32,538 nucleotides of DNA from Kosmotogaceae bacterium (GCA_016933635.1 JAFGAP010000169.1:1-32538), one strand, 5' to 3'; shown: positions 24,192-32,538, counted from the stretch's first letter. The notes: a model not told the origin generated them from the letters alone. Translations and numbers: made by a program.

Positions 24192-24847
24192 AGATCGTTT
24201 TGATCGGTGGCGAAAAGATTGCTTACCATCTCGCAAGAAGATTCCTGACCAAAGGCCATAACGTTATGCTTGTCAACAAGAACGAGAGGTTCTGTGACGA
24301 AATGGCCAAGAAGCTCCGCGCCATCATCGTAAGGGGTGACGGAAGCAAACGGTACGTTCTCGAGCAGCTCGAGCTGGATCGTACCGACCTTTTTGTTGCT
24401 CTGACTCCTTACGATCAGGATAATCTCGTTGCCTGCTTAACTGCTTCGCGCGTCTATGGAATCGAGAGACCGGTTGCGATGGTAAATGATCCTGACAACA
24501 AGGCGGTTTTCGAAAAGATGGGGATAAAGAGCGTAGTCAGTCCGACTGAGATCCTTGGTGTCGCGCTTGAAGACAGCCTCTTCAGAGAGCACATTACGAA
24601 TCTCCTTCCGTCTTCAGAGAAGGTTTCGATTCTGAGAATAGAGATGACAGACAAATCGCCTATCCTTGGAGAGGCGATAAAGGACATCCCTCTCCCTGAT
24701 GAAAGCGTTATTGGTGCTATTGTCAGAGAGGATGAGGTTGTTATCCCAAGAGGAAACACCGTGATTGAAATGGGAGATGTTCTTCTTGTACTTAGCAGTC
24801 CAACGGTACAGTCTTCCGTCTTCGAAACTCTCCTGGGAGAGGTGTGA
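24188..24847 (+). CDS. TrkA-type protein with RCK-N and RCK-C domains
   Basis: A 219-residue second potassium-gating subunit. The RCK-N domain (1-130) has a degenerate loop GGEKIA (7-12) in place of GxGxxG, and Asn30 at the end of strand 2, so its nucleotide binding may be weak or altered. The RCK-C domain follows (about 140-219: LRIEMTDKSPILGEAIKDI ... GAIVREDEVVIPRG ... GDVLLVL), a known site for ligands such as c-di-AMP in some relatives. It overlaps the previous gene by ATGA and directly abuts trkH. Together with the first subunit it would supply a complete RCK set. Confidence 0.88.
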   Translation: MKIVLIGGEKIAYHLARRFLTKGHNVMLVNKNERFCDEMAKKLRAIIVRGDGSKRYVLEQLELDRTDLFVALTPYDQDNLVACLTASRVYGIERPVAMVNDPDNKAVFEKMGIKSVVSPTEILGVALEDSLFREHITNLLPSSEKVSILRIEMTDKSPILGEAIKDIPLPDESVIGAIVREDEVVIPRGNTVIEMGDVLLVLSSPTVQSSVFETLLGEV

Positions 24848-26332
24848 ATGTTTCTCAATCTTTTGAGACAGAGATACAGACTGGTTTTTGGATATCTGGG
24901 GAATCTGTTTGTCTTCTTTCCGATTGTCCTGCTAATTCCAATACTGTATTGCATATGGAATCCCGATGTCTTCCTCCAGAGTCTTGCTTTTGTAGAGGCC
25001 GCTTTGATCAGTTTTGTAATGGGGCTGGTGTTGAAGTTGACTATGAAGGTCCGCCCGGGATCACCGATAAGTGTTCAGGAAGGGGCCATAGTGGTCTTGT
25101 TTTCGTGGGTGATAGCAATTATCCTTTCGGCGCTCCCGTTTATTTTTGCCGGCTATCTGAACTTCACACAGGCCGTTTTCGAATCCACAAGCGGCTGGAC
25201 TACTACGGGTCTGACTCTCGTAAATGTTGAAACGATTCCTGGTAGCTTTCTTCTCTGGAGAAGTATTATGCAGTATCTTGGAGGAGCCGGCATCGCAATA
25301 ATCATGATGTCAGCGATCCTAGGACCGGCGGGACTTGGCCTTTATAAAGCCGAGGGTCGCATGGACAATCTTGTGCCTAATATCAGAAGTTCGACGCGTA
25401 CAATAGCGGTAATATACGGTTCATACGGCGTGGCAGGCATAATAATGTACAGAATCGCTGGAATGAATCTCTTCGATGCTATAAATCATTCACTCACTGC
25501 TCTGGCAACAGGTGGGTTTTCTACAAAGACTGGATCGATCGCTGAGTTCAACAGTGTTTCGGTTGAGATTGTAACCATAGCGCTGATGTTGCTTGGAACT
25601 ACGGGATTCGGGATTCACTATACTATCTGGAAGAGGAACTTCAGAGCATTTTGGAAGAACGGAGAGCCAAAGCTGATGTTCGTCATACTGGCGATCTTCA
25701 CGCCGTTATTGATGACAGGCACTCTGTCCATTTTCTACTCTTCGAGCACTGAGCAATTTCGCCACAGTGTTTTTCAAGCCGTGTCGGCATTGACGGGAAC
25801 CGGTTTTTCGACAGTGAATTTCGTCCCATGGAATCATTTTGGGATCTATTTGATTGTTTTGCTCATGATATTCGGGGGAGACCTCGATTCAACATCTGGA
25901 GGACTAAAGCAGTACAGGTTGTTTGCTCTCATAAAGCTTCTATGGTTGGAAATCAGAAAGTACTTCCTTCCTAAAGACGCAATCCTTAAGGAGGAAATCT
26001 GGAAAGGTGAAACGAAGAGGTATATAGACAACTCTCTTGTCAAAGAGATTCTGCTTGTCTTTTCCCTATACTTCCTTACGTATGCCATTGGAACTGGCGT
26101 GCTGATGGCCTACGGTCACTCGATGGCCTTTTCGGCATTTGAATATGCATCTGCCCTAAGCACAGTCGGTCTCTCGGTTGGAATAACAGTTCCTAGCGCA
26201 CCTTCTGGGCTGATCTGGACTGAAACAATCGGCATGTTCCTGGGAAGGCTCGAATTTCTGGTCGTAATATATGCTATAACTAAACTATTGAGAGACGGGA
26301 AAATCCTATTAAGAAGACGGAGGAATGCATAA
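24848..26332 (+). CDS. TrkH-family potassium uptake channel
   Basis: The K+-translocating inner-membrane subunit, 494 residues, with about ten to twelve helices arranged as four membrane-pore-membrane repeats. The four filter segments are visible, each with its Gly: STSGWTTTG, LATGGFST, ALTGTGFST and ALSTVGLSVG. The start ATG immediately follows the trkA stop (TGA then ATG). Gating would come from the two TrkA-like subunits encoded just upstream. The last bases overlap the region upstream of hisS. Confidence 0.95.
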   Translation: MFLNLLRQRYRLVFGYLGNLFVFFPIVLLIPILYCIWNPDVFLQSLAFVEAALISFVMGLVLKLTMKVRPGSPISVQEGAIVVLFSWVIAIILSALPFIFAGYLNFTQAVFESTSGWTTTGLTLVNVETIPGSFLLWRSIMQYLGGAGIAIIMMSAILGPAGLGLYKAEGRMDNLVPNIRSSTRTIAVIYGSYGVAGIIMYRIAGMNLFDAINHSLTALATGGFSTKTGSIAEFNSVSVEIVTIALMLLGTTGFGIHYTIWKRNFRAFWKNGEPKLMFVILAIFTPLLMTGTLSIFYSSSTEQFRHSVFQAVSALTGTGFSTVNFVPWNHFGIYLIVLLMIFGGDLDSTSGGLKQYRLFALIKLLWLEIRKYFLPKDAILKEEIWKGETKRYIDNSLVKEILLVFSLYFLTYAIGTGVLMAYGHSMAFSAFEYASALSTVGLSVGITVPSAPSGLIWTETIGMFLGRLEFLVVIYAITKLLRDGKILLRRRRNA

Positions 26333-26336
26333 TACC

Positions 26337-27599
26337 ATGATTACCAGAATTAAGGGGACCCAGGATATAACCTTTGACGATATTGGATACTGGCAATACG
26401 TGGAGGAGGCAATTAGAAGTATCTCGCATAGATACGCCTTCACTGAAATAAGGACTCCAATCTTTGAAGCTACCGAACTTTTCAAGAGAAGCGTTGGTGA
26501 GTCAACAGACGTTGTTCAGAAGGAAATGTATACATTTGAAGACAAGGGCGGCAGATCGATAACCTTGAGGCCGGAAGGTACCGCGAGTGTCGCTAGGGCT
26601 TTTATCGAGAATTCCTTCGTGAATCTTGGTTCTCCAATCAAACTTTTTTACAACGGTCCCATGTTCCGTTATGAAAAGCCTCAGGCCGGTAGATTGCGCC
26701 AGTTCCATCAGTTCGGTGCAGAAATACTGGGATCCGAGAGTTCGTTGGCCGACTTCGAAATAATCGAGATGGCCTACAGTTTTCTAAAGGAGCTGAAGAT
26801 AAACAAAGCGAAGCTTTTCATTAATTCGATCGGTTGCCCCAGATGCAGGGAAAATTACAAAACTGCGCTCAGAGATTATTACCGGGATAAACTTCCGGGA
26901 ATGTGCAACGATTGTCAGCGAAGATTTGATACAAACGTATTGAGACTACTCGATTGTAAGATAGATAAAGAGTACGCCAAAGGAGCTCCCAGTATTCTTG
27001 ATTATCTTGATGAAGACTGCAGGAATCATTTTGAGGAACTCCAGTGGTATCTCGAGAAGGCCGGAATTGAATATGAAGTCGACCCATCCCTTGTCCGAGG
27101 ACTTGATTATTACGGCAGAACGGCCTTCGAAATTCGCTCTTCATCTCTAGGAAGTCAGGACCAACTTGTGGGTGGAGGTCGATACGACGGTCTGGTCGAA
27201 TACATTGGTGGGAATAGCTGCCCGGCAGTTGGATTTGCGATCGGGTTAGAGAGAATAGTAATGCTTCTTAAGTCAGAAAAGGTAAATGTGAACGTCCCCG
27301 AAATTCCCCAAGTTGCAATACTTACACTTGGCAGAGAGGAAAGCATCCGGGGGTTCGACTATTCCAGAAGACTTCGTAAGATGGGTGTCTCAACTTACGT
27401 TGATGTTATGGAGAGAAATATGCGCAACAAAATGAAGCACGCGGCAAGAATAGGCGCAAAGATTTCTTTGATAGTTGGAAAAGAAGAGATTGAAAGAGAC
27501 ATTGTGACTGTCAAGGTTATGAGCGACGGTTCGCAGTTTCAGGTAGACAGTGACTATATGTCTGATTATGTGGTTGATAAGTTAAGAGATATTTCGTAA
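26337..27599 (+). CDS. hisS: Histidyl-tRNA synthetase
   Basis: A class II aminoacyl-tRNA synthetase charging tRNA-His. It opens with MITRIKGTQDI, the family start. Motif 2 (MFRYEKPQAGRLRQFHQFGAE), the histidine-specific VRGLDYYGRTAFE and motif 3 (GFAIGLERIVML) are all present, and the mid-protein CPRC...CNDC four-Cys set is common in bacterial HisRS. The HisRS-specific C-terminal anticodon-binding domain follows. ATG 26337 gives 420 residues with GGAGG at 13 bases. The earlier in-frame ATG (26325) lies only one base after that GGAGG and overlaps trkH by 8 bases. It is the last gene of the tight trk run, so it is probably co-transcribed with it. Confidence 0.96.
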   Translation: MITRIKGTQDITFDDIGYWQYVEEAIRSISHRYAFTEIRTPIFEATELFKRSVGESTDVVQKEMYTFEDKGGRSITLRPEGTASVARAFIENSFVNLGSPIKLFYNGPMFRYEKPQAGRLRQFHQFGAEILGSESSLADFEIIEMAYSFLKELKINKAKLFINSIGCPRCRENYKTALRDYYRDKLPGMCNDCQRRFDTNVLRLLDCKIDKEYAKGAPSILDYLDEDCRNHFEELQWYLEKAGIEYEVDPSLVRGLDYYGRTAFEIRSSSLGSQDQLVGGGRYDGLVEYIGGNSCPAVGFAIGLERIVMLLKSEKVNVNVPEIPQVAILTLGREESIRGFDYSRRLRKMGVSTYVDVMERNMRNKMKHAARIGAKISLIVGKEEIERDIVTVKVMSDGSQFQVDSDYMSDYVVDKLRDIS

Positions 27600-27665
27600 A
27601 CCGGCCATGTTTTGTTGTCTAAGAAAGAAAAATGATAATAATCGCCGCTATTCACCTGTAATACC

Positions 27666-27695
27666 TTGAATTTTCGTCCTGGAGTGTGCTATCAT
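27666..27695 (+). promoter_or_regulatory. Promoter of the DUF4912/GH57 pair
   Basis: TTGAAT (27666-27671) and TATCAT (27690-27695) are 18 bases apart, with TGC giving an extended -10. The predicted start is near 27702. Confidence 0.65.
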
Positions 27696-27733
27696 CTATC
27701 TGAGTAGGAAATCATGCCCAGGAGGTTTTTTAT

Positions 27734-28471
27734 ATGAGCAACGAAGAGATTCTAACTTTCCTTAGTAAAGATCCAACGATTCAGGACCTTCGTCGTTATG
27801 CCAAGATGATGGGAATCAACTTGAAAAGAACGATGAGAAAGAAGGATATCACTCGTATCCTGAAGAAACTTGCTCAAAAGAGTAGACAAACATCGAGCAG
27901 TGCTGCTGCAAAGAGCAGTCCCTCAGAAATACTTCGTCCATCTAAACCAGTAGATGCCGAAATTCCTTCATCATATTCGCGTGACTTTGTAGTTATTCAC
28001 CCGATCAATCCCTACTGGGTTTACGTGATGTGGGATCTATCTGACGATACTGCAGGAAGAGTTTCAGATCATTCTTCAAAGCTTCTGGTGAGAGTCAGTG
28101 ATATCACAAACATTATCTACGATGGAAAGAACGCTCACAGATTCAAGGAGGCCGACATTTCCGCCGATGCCGGAAACTGGTACTTCCAGGTAGATTTCCC
28201 CGATGCAGATTACATTGCAGAGATTGGGTACTACAGCAAGGGAGACTTCAGAAGTGTTTTGAAATCTAGGATTACAAGGACACCTAGAAATTCGCCGAAA
28301 TTTTCCGATCACGAAATCTGGGTAGACCTCAAGAAGGGATCGAGGAAGGAGTACAAAGCATCTCATGAGGAATTCGTCTTCGAACGGGCAGCTAAGTCTT
28401 CGGGGCCGACGGACAATCCGTCTTCTGAGGAGTTCATCAAAACTATCTCGAAGAGCAAGAGCGGGAGATGA
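27734..28471 (+). CDS. DUF4912 domain protein
   Basis: A 245-residue soluble protein. The N-terminal 50 residues are a small basic helical module resembling a Rho-N/SAP-like fold (QDLRRYAKMMGINLKRTMRK). A Ser/Ala linker leads to the DUF4912 beta-sandwich (about 80-205), marked by VVIHPINPYWVYVMWDL and the later YIAEIGYYSKGDF. Charged low-complexity sequence ends it. The function is unknown; members commonly lie next to GH57 glucan branching genes, as here, 4 bases before the next gene, suggesting a polysaccharide-related role. AGGAGG precedes the ATG. Confidence 0.88.
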   Translation: MSNEEILTFLSKDPTIQDLRRYAKMMGINLKRTMRKKDITRILKKLAQKSRQTSSSAAAKSSPSEILRPSKPVDAEIPSSYSRDFVVIHPINPYWVYVMWDLSDDTAGRVSDHSSKLLVRVSDITNIIYDGKNAHRFKEADISADAGNWYFQVDFPDADYIAEIGYYSKGDFRSVLKSRITRTPRNSPKFSDHEIWVDLKKGSRKEYKASHEEFVFERAAKSSGPTDNPSSEEFIKTISKSKSGR

Positions 28472-28475
28472 TTGA

Positions 28476-30080
28476 ATGGAAAGAGGAAGACTAATTCTAA
28501 TGCTCCACGCACACCTGCCCTTCATAAACCATCCTGACTTTCCAAGCTTCATGGAGGAAAGGTGGCTTTTTGAAGCAATTACGGAAACTTACATTCCTTT
28601 GCTTCAAGTTTTCAGAAGACTGAAAAATGACAATGTGAACTTCAGGGTTACAATGAGTATAACTCCACCTCTGATGGAGATGCTTGCCAATAGAGATCTG
28701 CAAAAGAAGTATGTCAATTATCTGGGTTCTTCCATTGAATTGGCCGGGAGCGAGATTTCGAGAACGGTCTCGGAACATCCCGCTGCGAATAGACTAGCTA
28801 TGCACTATTTAAAAGAGCTTCAGGAAATAAAAAGAGTTTATGAAGAGTGCGGCGGAGATCTTGTTGGAGAGTTTGCCCAACTCCAGGAAAGCGGAGACTT
28901 GGAAATCGTAACGTGTAACGCTACTCATGGTTTTCTACCCCTTATGACAGGTTTCCCGGAGACTATCAATGCGCAAGTTGAGATCGGAGTGCAGTCTTAC
29001 AAGAGACATGTAGGAAAGGATCCGAGAGGAATCTGGTTGGCGGAGTGTGGTTACGTTCCTGGCTTCGATTCCTACCTGCGCGAACATGGTCTCTCGTTCT
29101 TCTTCGTCGATTCGCACAGTCTCTGGTACGGGGATCCCGCTCCAAGATACGGGGTATACAGACCAGTGGTTACACCGGAGAATGTCTTTGTATTTGCAAG
29201 AGACCCCGAATCTAGCCAGCAAGTTTGGAGCGCTGAGGTAGGTTATCCCGGAGATGCCAGATACAGAGAATTCTACAGGGATGTTGGGTTCGATCGTGAA
29301 GAGGACTATATAAGACCCTACATAGATCCAAGTGGGGAACGGTGCAATACTGGCATAAAGTATTACAAGATAACGGGAAAGGATGTAGCTCTGAATAAGA
29401 AGAGTTACTACGATGTCGATGATGCAAGAAAGGCAACGATCGAGCATGCAAGAGATTTTGCAAATAGAAAGAGAGAACAGGTGAGAAGGCTTTCAAGGCA
29501 GTTCGATGGAGAGGAACCTGTAGTAGTTGCGCCTTTTGATGCCGAGCTTTTCGGACATTGGTGGTACGAAGGGCCTCTCTTTATTGAAGAGCTATTCAGA
29601 GAACTAAATGGGGACGAAACCGTTGTTCCTTCAACGCCGCCTGAAGTGATGGGATCCATGGAACAGGCGCAGGTTGTAACCCCAAATACATCAACATGGG
29701 GAGCAAACGGGTACAATGAGGTTTGGCTGAACGGTAGAAATGACTGGATATACAGGCATCTGGACGAAGGTTCTAGGAGAATGATAGAGCTTGCAAGGAA
29801 GTATGAGAGAACCGAAGACGCTCTCAAAATTAGGGCACTCAATCAGATGGCGAGAGAGCTTCTCCTTGCTCAGTCAAGCGATTGGGCTTTCATAATAACT
29901 ACCAACACCACCGTAGAATATGCGGTCTACAGAACAAAGACTCACATTGACAGGCTGCTTACGCTTTACAGAGAGATCGAGAGTGACTCGATTGACGATG
30001 ACCGGTTAAAGACCCTTGAATGGATTGACTCGATATTTCCTCACCTGGATTTCAAGGTTTACGCAAAGCAAGTTGGTTAG
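28476..30080 (+). CDS. GH57 1,4-alpha-glucan branching enzyme
   Basis: Cuts alpha-1,4-glucan chains and rejoins them as alpha-1,6 branches in glycogen-like storage polymer. Family blocks: HAHLPF (11-16), GIWLAECGY with nucleophile Glu190, VGYPGDARYREFYRDVG forming the catalytic-loop signature of true branching enzymes, and PFDAELFGHWW with acid/base Asp355. These match the published Thermus/Thermococcus enzymes (Glu183-184, Asp353-354). The 534 residues include the C-terminal DUF1957-type helical domain. It is cytosolic and lies 4 bases after the DUF4912 gene in the same operon. The phosphosugar mutase earlier in the window would supply glucose 1-phosphate upstream of polymer synthesis. Confidence 0.95.
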   Translation: MERGRLILMLHAHLPFINHPDFPSFMEERWLFEAITETYIPLLQVFRRLKNDNVNFRVTMSITPPLMEMLANRDLQKKYVNYLGSSIELAGSEISRTVSEHPAANRLAMHYLKELQEIKRVYEECGGDLVGEFAQLQESGDLEIVTCNATHGFLPLMTGFPETINAQVEIGVQSYKRHVGKDPRGIWLAECGYVPGFDSYLREHGLSFFFVDSHSLWYGDPAPRYGVYRPVVTPENVFVFARDPESSQQVWSAEVGYPGDARYREFYRDVGFDREEDYIRPYIDPSGERCNTGIKYYKITGKDVALNKKSYYDVDDARKATIEHARDFANRKREQVRRLSRQFDGEEPVVVAPFDAELFGHWWYEGPLFIEELFRELNGDETVVPSTPPEVMGSMEQAQVVTPNTSTWGANGYNEVWLNGRNDWIYRHLDEGSRRMIELARKYERTEDALKIRALNQMARELLLAQSSDWAFIITTNTTVEYAVYRTKTHIDRLLTLYREIESDSIDDDRLKTLEWIDSIFPHLDFKVYAKQVG

Positions 30081-30113
30081 TTACATCGGTCATCTTTCTT
30101 GATATTGCGCCGA

Positions 30114-30142
30114 TTACAAGAGCATACTTACTATGGTATAAT
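30114..30142 (+). promoter_or_regulatory. Promoter of the parvulin gene
   Basis: TTACAA (30114-30119) and a perfect TATAAT (30137-30142) are 17 bases apart, with TGG giving an extended -10. The predicted start near 30149 places the hairpin at the very 5' end of the mRNA. Confidence 0.75.
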
Positions 30143-30152
30143 TCGTGAAGCC

Positions 30153-30174
30153 GGGGGAGGCATAAACCTCCCCC
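30153..30174 (+). promoter_or_regulatory. 5'-terminal mRNA hairpin before the parvulin gene
   Basis: A perfect 8-bp GC-rich stem, GGGGGAGG (30153-30160) with CCTCCCCC (30167-30174), has loop CATAAA. No T run follows, so it is not a terminator. Its 3' arm contains CCTCC, which could alternatively pair with the ribosome binding site GGAGGG (about 30200-30205), so it may protect the transcript's 5' end or tune translation. Confidence 0.6.
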
Positions 30175-30219
30175 TATTGGTTGTAGAGTATTAGGTGCTT
30201 GGAGGGAGTTGAAAACTAA

Positions 30220-32421
30220 ATGCCAAACAGGAAATCGAGAGGAAATTCTAATTTCATGAAATCCATTCAACGGCCGGTTGTGTGGGCTGTTGCCATACTC
30301 TTTGGAGTTGGAATAATCTGGTGGTCGGTTGCCCAGTATCTAGGAGGGAACTCCCAGGGCAATCAGAATGACACGGGTACGGAAATCAGTTTCAGCGAAA
30401 CTGTCGGAGGGCTTACAAAAGACGGTACCCCTCTCTCAAATTCAGATTACTGGATCACTTATTCAGAATACGAGACATCGGTGCGCGACACACTTACGAA
30501 CCTTCGAAGTCAGGGTTACAACCTCGATCCATACTTTGAAACGGAAAACTATCCCAGTGAAATGGGAATCAGATATGATTTGTTCAAGTCACTGATAGAT
30601 CAGAAGACACTTCTTCTTTACGCAACGGAGAACGGTGTCCTTCCCACTGCGGAACAGGTGGATGCGGAAACGAAGAGAATCGTCGATGAATATGTGGCTG
30701 ACGAGGAAACGAAATCCGCAATTGTTTATCAGTATGGTTCGGTAGACGCCTTCTCTGAGTTGATAAGAGACTACGTGGCAACCCAGCTGCTTACAACTAA
30801 TGTAACACAGAAAGCGATTCCAGACATGGAGGAGAGATTTGAGAGCTACGTCAACGAAAACATGGAAGATCTGAAGATAAATTATGAGAAAGTCGACGCA
30901 AATCACATCCTAGTATCGGATGAAGCGAGCGCGGTTGAGATTAAGTCGATGATAGACAGCGGTGAGATCTCGTTTACCGACGCCGCGACTCAGTTTTCTA
31001 TCGATACTGGCACTGCGATAAACGGTGGGGCCCTTGGTGAATTCGGAAGGGGTCAGATGGTGCAGGAGTTTGAAGATGCCTCGTTTGATGCTACACCGGG
31101 TATCTTAGTTGGCCCTATAGAATCACAGTTCGGCTACCATTTGATTCAGGTGAACAGCAAGACGACTTTCAACACTTTCGAGGAGTTCGTCAACACTTCG
31201 GCTTATAAGACTGAGCTCGGTCAGTTTGAAAATGAGGAGTTCAATACCTGGCTAGCCGACTACCGCGAAGAGAACAATCTTTCGCATTCAGTCAACGATC
31301 CCGATTTGCAGATGTACGCCAGATATGATGATGCAGTTTCCAACCCCGAAAAGTCAAGTGCGCTTCTTGAGGAGCTTGAGAAAGACCACTTCGACGAATC
31401 CGGCAATCTCCTGATTGGAGACTCGTATCTTCCCGTTGTTTTCTACACTGAGCTTGCCGAAAACGAGATAACGAAGCTTAGAAACCAGATATTTGATCTT
31501 GAAGATCTTCAGGATTTGCTGTTGACTTTACCGTCTACAGCCACATCGCTGACGATCGACGAAATTGACAGCAAGCTCGAGACGATCCCATCGACAGATA
31601 CTGAGGCCAGGAGCGTATTTACGGAAGCGAAAAGGGCCAAAGAGTATATGAGTGAATTCAACGTGGAGACTTCTGAAGAAATCGAAGAGGCTCTCACGGA
31701 GAAACGTAACTTGCTTGATAACAAGAACTTGCGCTTCGAGAATTCGGTGCGATACCTTTATTCTGTGATGCCAAATTCAACGAAAGTGATAGACTACATG
31801 TACCAGATAGACGGTGATAATCCCGAAGTTGTATACATGTACAATGAGACTTCTTATAACACAAACATAAGGCCTCTTCTGGAAAGCCCCGAGCTACTCG
31901 ACAGCTATCTCGAATATTATGGACAGTACTTCGGTGCTCAGGCAAGATCGCTTCTCCTGGATTCTCCAATTCAGGGAATTGAAAGCGATCTCAATCAGAA
32001 GGTTATCAACTCCACCGAAGCAGCAACGGAACTCAAGATGAGCGCTCTATATCTTCTTGTGGATATATATGAAAAGATGGCTAACATGGAGCAGAACGAA
32101 CAGATGACCCAGATATACCTTCTCAGTGAAAAGCACTATCTCGAGAAACTTGCCGAGCTCTATCCCGAGGACGAGACTATCGGATCTCTCATCGAAACAA
32201 TAGAATTCCAGATTTCCGAACTCAATGCTCAGAATACCATCGATTCAACACCAACGACCGACGCGACTTCTACTGAAGCCTCGACTGAAACGGTTAGCGA
32301 CACTGAGATTGGTACAGGTGAACTGGAAGTTCCTTTTGGCAATGATGAGCCTTCTTCTATTGGAGATGTTGATTTAGACGTGAATTTCGATAGCGAGGGT
32401 GCTACTGAGACTGTTAACTAG
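30220..32421 (+). CDS. Membrane-anchored PpiC/SurA-type peptidyl-prolyl isomerase
   Basis: An extracytoplasmic folding chaperone. The 733-residue protein has a basic start and one membrane anchor (18-38), a helical SurA_N-like region (about 70-220), and a parvulin domain (about 228-312: ANHILVSDEA, FTDAATQFSIDTGTA, GGALGEFGRGQMVQEFEDA, GYHLIQV). A long helical region and a Ser/Thr/Asp/Glu-rich tail follow. The parvulin core is complete. The long C-terminal part (about 400 residues) has no recognised domain, though its helix-rich repeats could be TPR-like and bind clients. GGAGGG precedes the ATG. It is transcribed alone behind a strong promoter and hairpin. Its periplasmic clients are unknown. 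Confidence 0.9.
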   Translation: MPNRKSRGNSNFMKSIQRPVVWAVAILFGVGIIWWSVAQYLGGNSQGNQNDTGTEISFSETVGGLTKDGTPLSNSDYWITYSEYETSVRDTLTNLRSQGYNLDPYFETENYPSEMGIRYDLFKSLIDQKTLLLYATENGVLPTAEQVDAETKRIVDEYVADEETKSAIVYQYGSVDAFSELIRDYVATQLLTTNVTQKAIPDMEERFESYVNENMEDLKINYEKVDANHILVSDEASAVEIKSMIDSGEISFTDAATQFSIDTGTAINGGALGEFGRGQMVQEFEDASFDATPGILVGPIESQFGYHLIQVNSKTTFNTFEEFVNTSAYKTELGQFENEEFNTWLADYREENNLSHSVNDPDLQMYARYDDAVSNPEKSSALLEELEKDHFDESGNLLIGDSYLPVVFYTELAENEITKLRNQIFDLEDLQDLLLTLPSTATSLTIDEIDSKLETIPSTDTEARSVFTEAKRAKEYMSEFNVETSEEIEEALTEKRNLLDNKNLRFENSVRYLYSVMPNSTKVIDYMYQIDGDNPEVVYMYNETSYNTNIRPLLESPELLDSYLEYYGQYFGAQARSLLLDSPIQGIESDLNQKVINSTEAATELKMSALYLLVDIYEKMANMEQNEQMTQIYLLSEKHYLEKLAELYPEDETIGSLIETIEFQISELNAQNTIDSTPTTDATSTEASTETVSDTEIGTGELEVPFGNDEPSSIGDVDLDVNFDSEGATETVN

Positions 32422-32430
32422 TAGAATGAA

Positions 32431-32453
32431 GGGTGGCGTAAGCCACCCTCTTC
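32431..32453. terminator. Bidirectional-looking terminator hairpin
   Basis: A perfect 7-bp stem (GGGTGGC 32431-32437, GCCACCC 32442-32448) with loop GTAA lies just after the parvulin stop and just past the 3' end of the opposing tRNA gene. The T-tracts are short on both strands (TCTTCT one way, TTCATTCT the other). Confidence 0.75.
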
Positions 32454-32529
32454 TGGCTGGGGCGGCAGGATTCGAACCTACGGATGTCAGAGCCAAAATC
32501 TGATGCCTTACCAACTTGGCTACGCCCCA
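32454..32529 (-). tRNA. tRNA-Gln(UUG)
   Basis: A full cloverleaf on the minus strand. The acceptor arm is TGGGGCG/CGCCCCA, followed by discriminator G73 and an encoded CCA. The D-stem is GCC/GGC, the anticodon stem TCAGA/TCTGA with loop TTTTGGC (anticodon TTG), and the T-arm GTAGG-TTCGAAT-CCTGC. The 76 bases include CCA. U33 precedes the anticodon, which reads CAA and CAG. Confidence 0.97.
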
Positions 32530-32538
32530 CAGCAAATA

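Noticed and set aside
26325-26336. ATG 26325 as the HisRS start
   Set aside because: It is one base from the GGAGG, too close for initiation. MITRIKGTQDI at 26337 matches the family N-terminus, although its 13-base spacing is long.
30153-30174. Terminator for the branching-enzyme gene
   Set aside because: The stem has no T tract and lies downstream of a strong promoter for the next gene, so it belongs to that gene's leader.

Overview
The window reads as a bacterial chromosome segment from the phylum Thermotogae, most likely a mesophilic member such as Mesotoga. This rests on moderate GC, heavy AGA/AGG arginine usage, strong GGAGG ribosome binding sites with many GTG/TTG starts, and a gene set (GH57 branching enzyme beside a DUF4912 protein, FeoA/FeoB, split TrkA, a PgpH-type HD protein with PhoH and YbeY) familiar from that phylum. 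The genus is an inference. There are no insertion sequences, CRISPR arrays or phage genes.

Layout. 1-3300: a secreted C69 dipeptidase with a clear terminator, then a lone pseudopilin. 3358-8900: an eroded carbohydrate locus. It holds a decayed MalG-type ABC permease whose tail now reads in frame into a Cys/Met-metabolism PLP enzyme, an intact GH38 alpha-mannosidase, and a second decayed gene on the minus strand. 8902-10071: a membrane-anchored alpha/beta hydrolase. 10094-16215 (minus): a tight operon of a sigma-54-type AAA+ regulator, PhoH, an HD phosphodiesterase (PgpH-like), YbeY, a DUF1015 protein and IspD. 16407-18952 (plus): phosphoglucomutase/phosphomannomutase and an 8-TM protein that probably starts at CTG. 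18930-19733 (minus): a PhzF-like protein. 20212-23052: an iron-uptake operon (tandem FeoA, FeoB, small membrane protein) behind a 23-bp palindromic operator. 23097-27599: response regulator, two TrkA-type proteins, TrkH and HisRS, closely packed. 27666-30080: DUF4912 protein and GH57 branching enzyme. 30114-32421: a membrane-anchored parvulin-type chaperone with a strong hairpin at the 5' end of its predicted mRNA. 32454-32529 (minus): tRNA-Gln(UUG).

Themes. Most genes are housekeeping: iron and potassium uptake, rRNA maturation, isoprenoid synthesis, glycogen-type polysaccharide synthesis. The most unusual content is (a) the two gene relics bracketing the mannosidase locus, (b) a sigma-54-type activator heading an RNA-processing/isoprenoid operon, (c) an orphan response regulator heading a K+-uptake/HisRS operon in the same window as a probable c-di-AMP phosphodiesterase, and (d) an unassigned membrane protein translationally coupled to FeoB. 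I found no convincing wholly new defence or mobile system.
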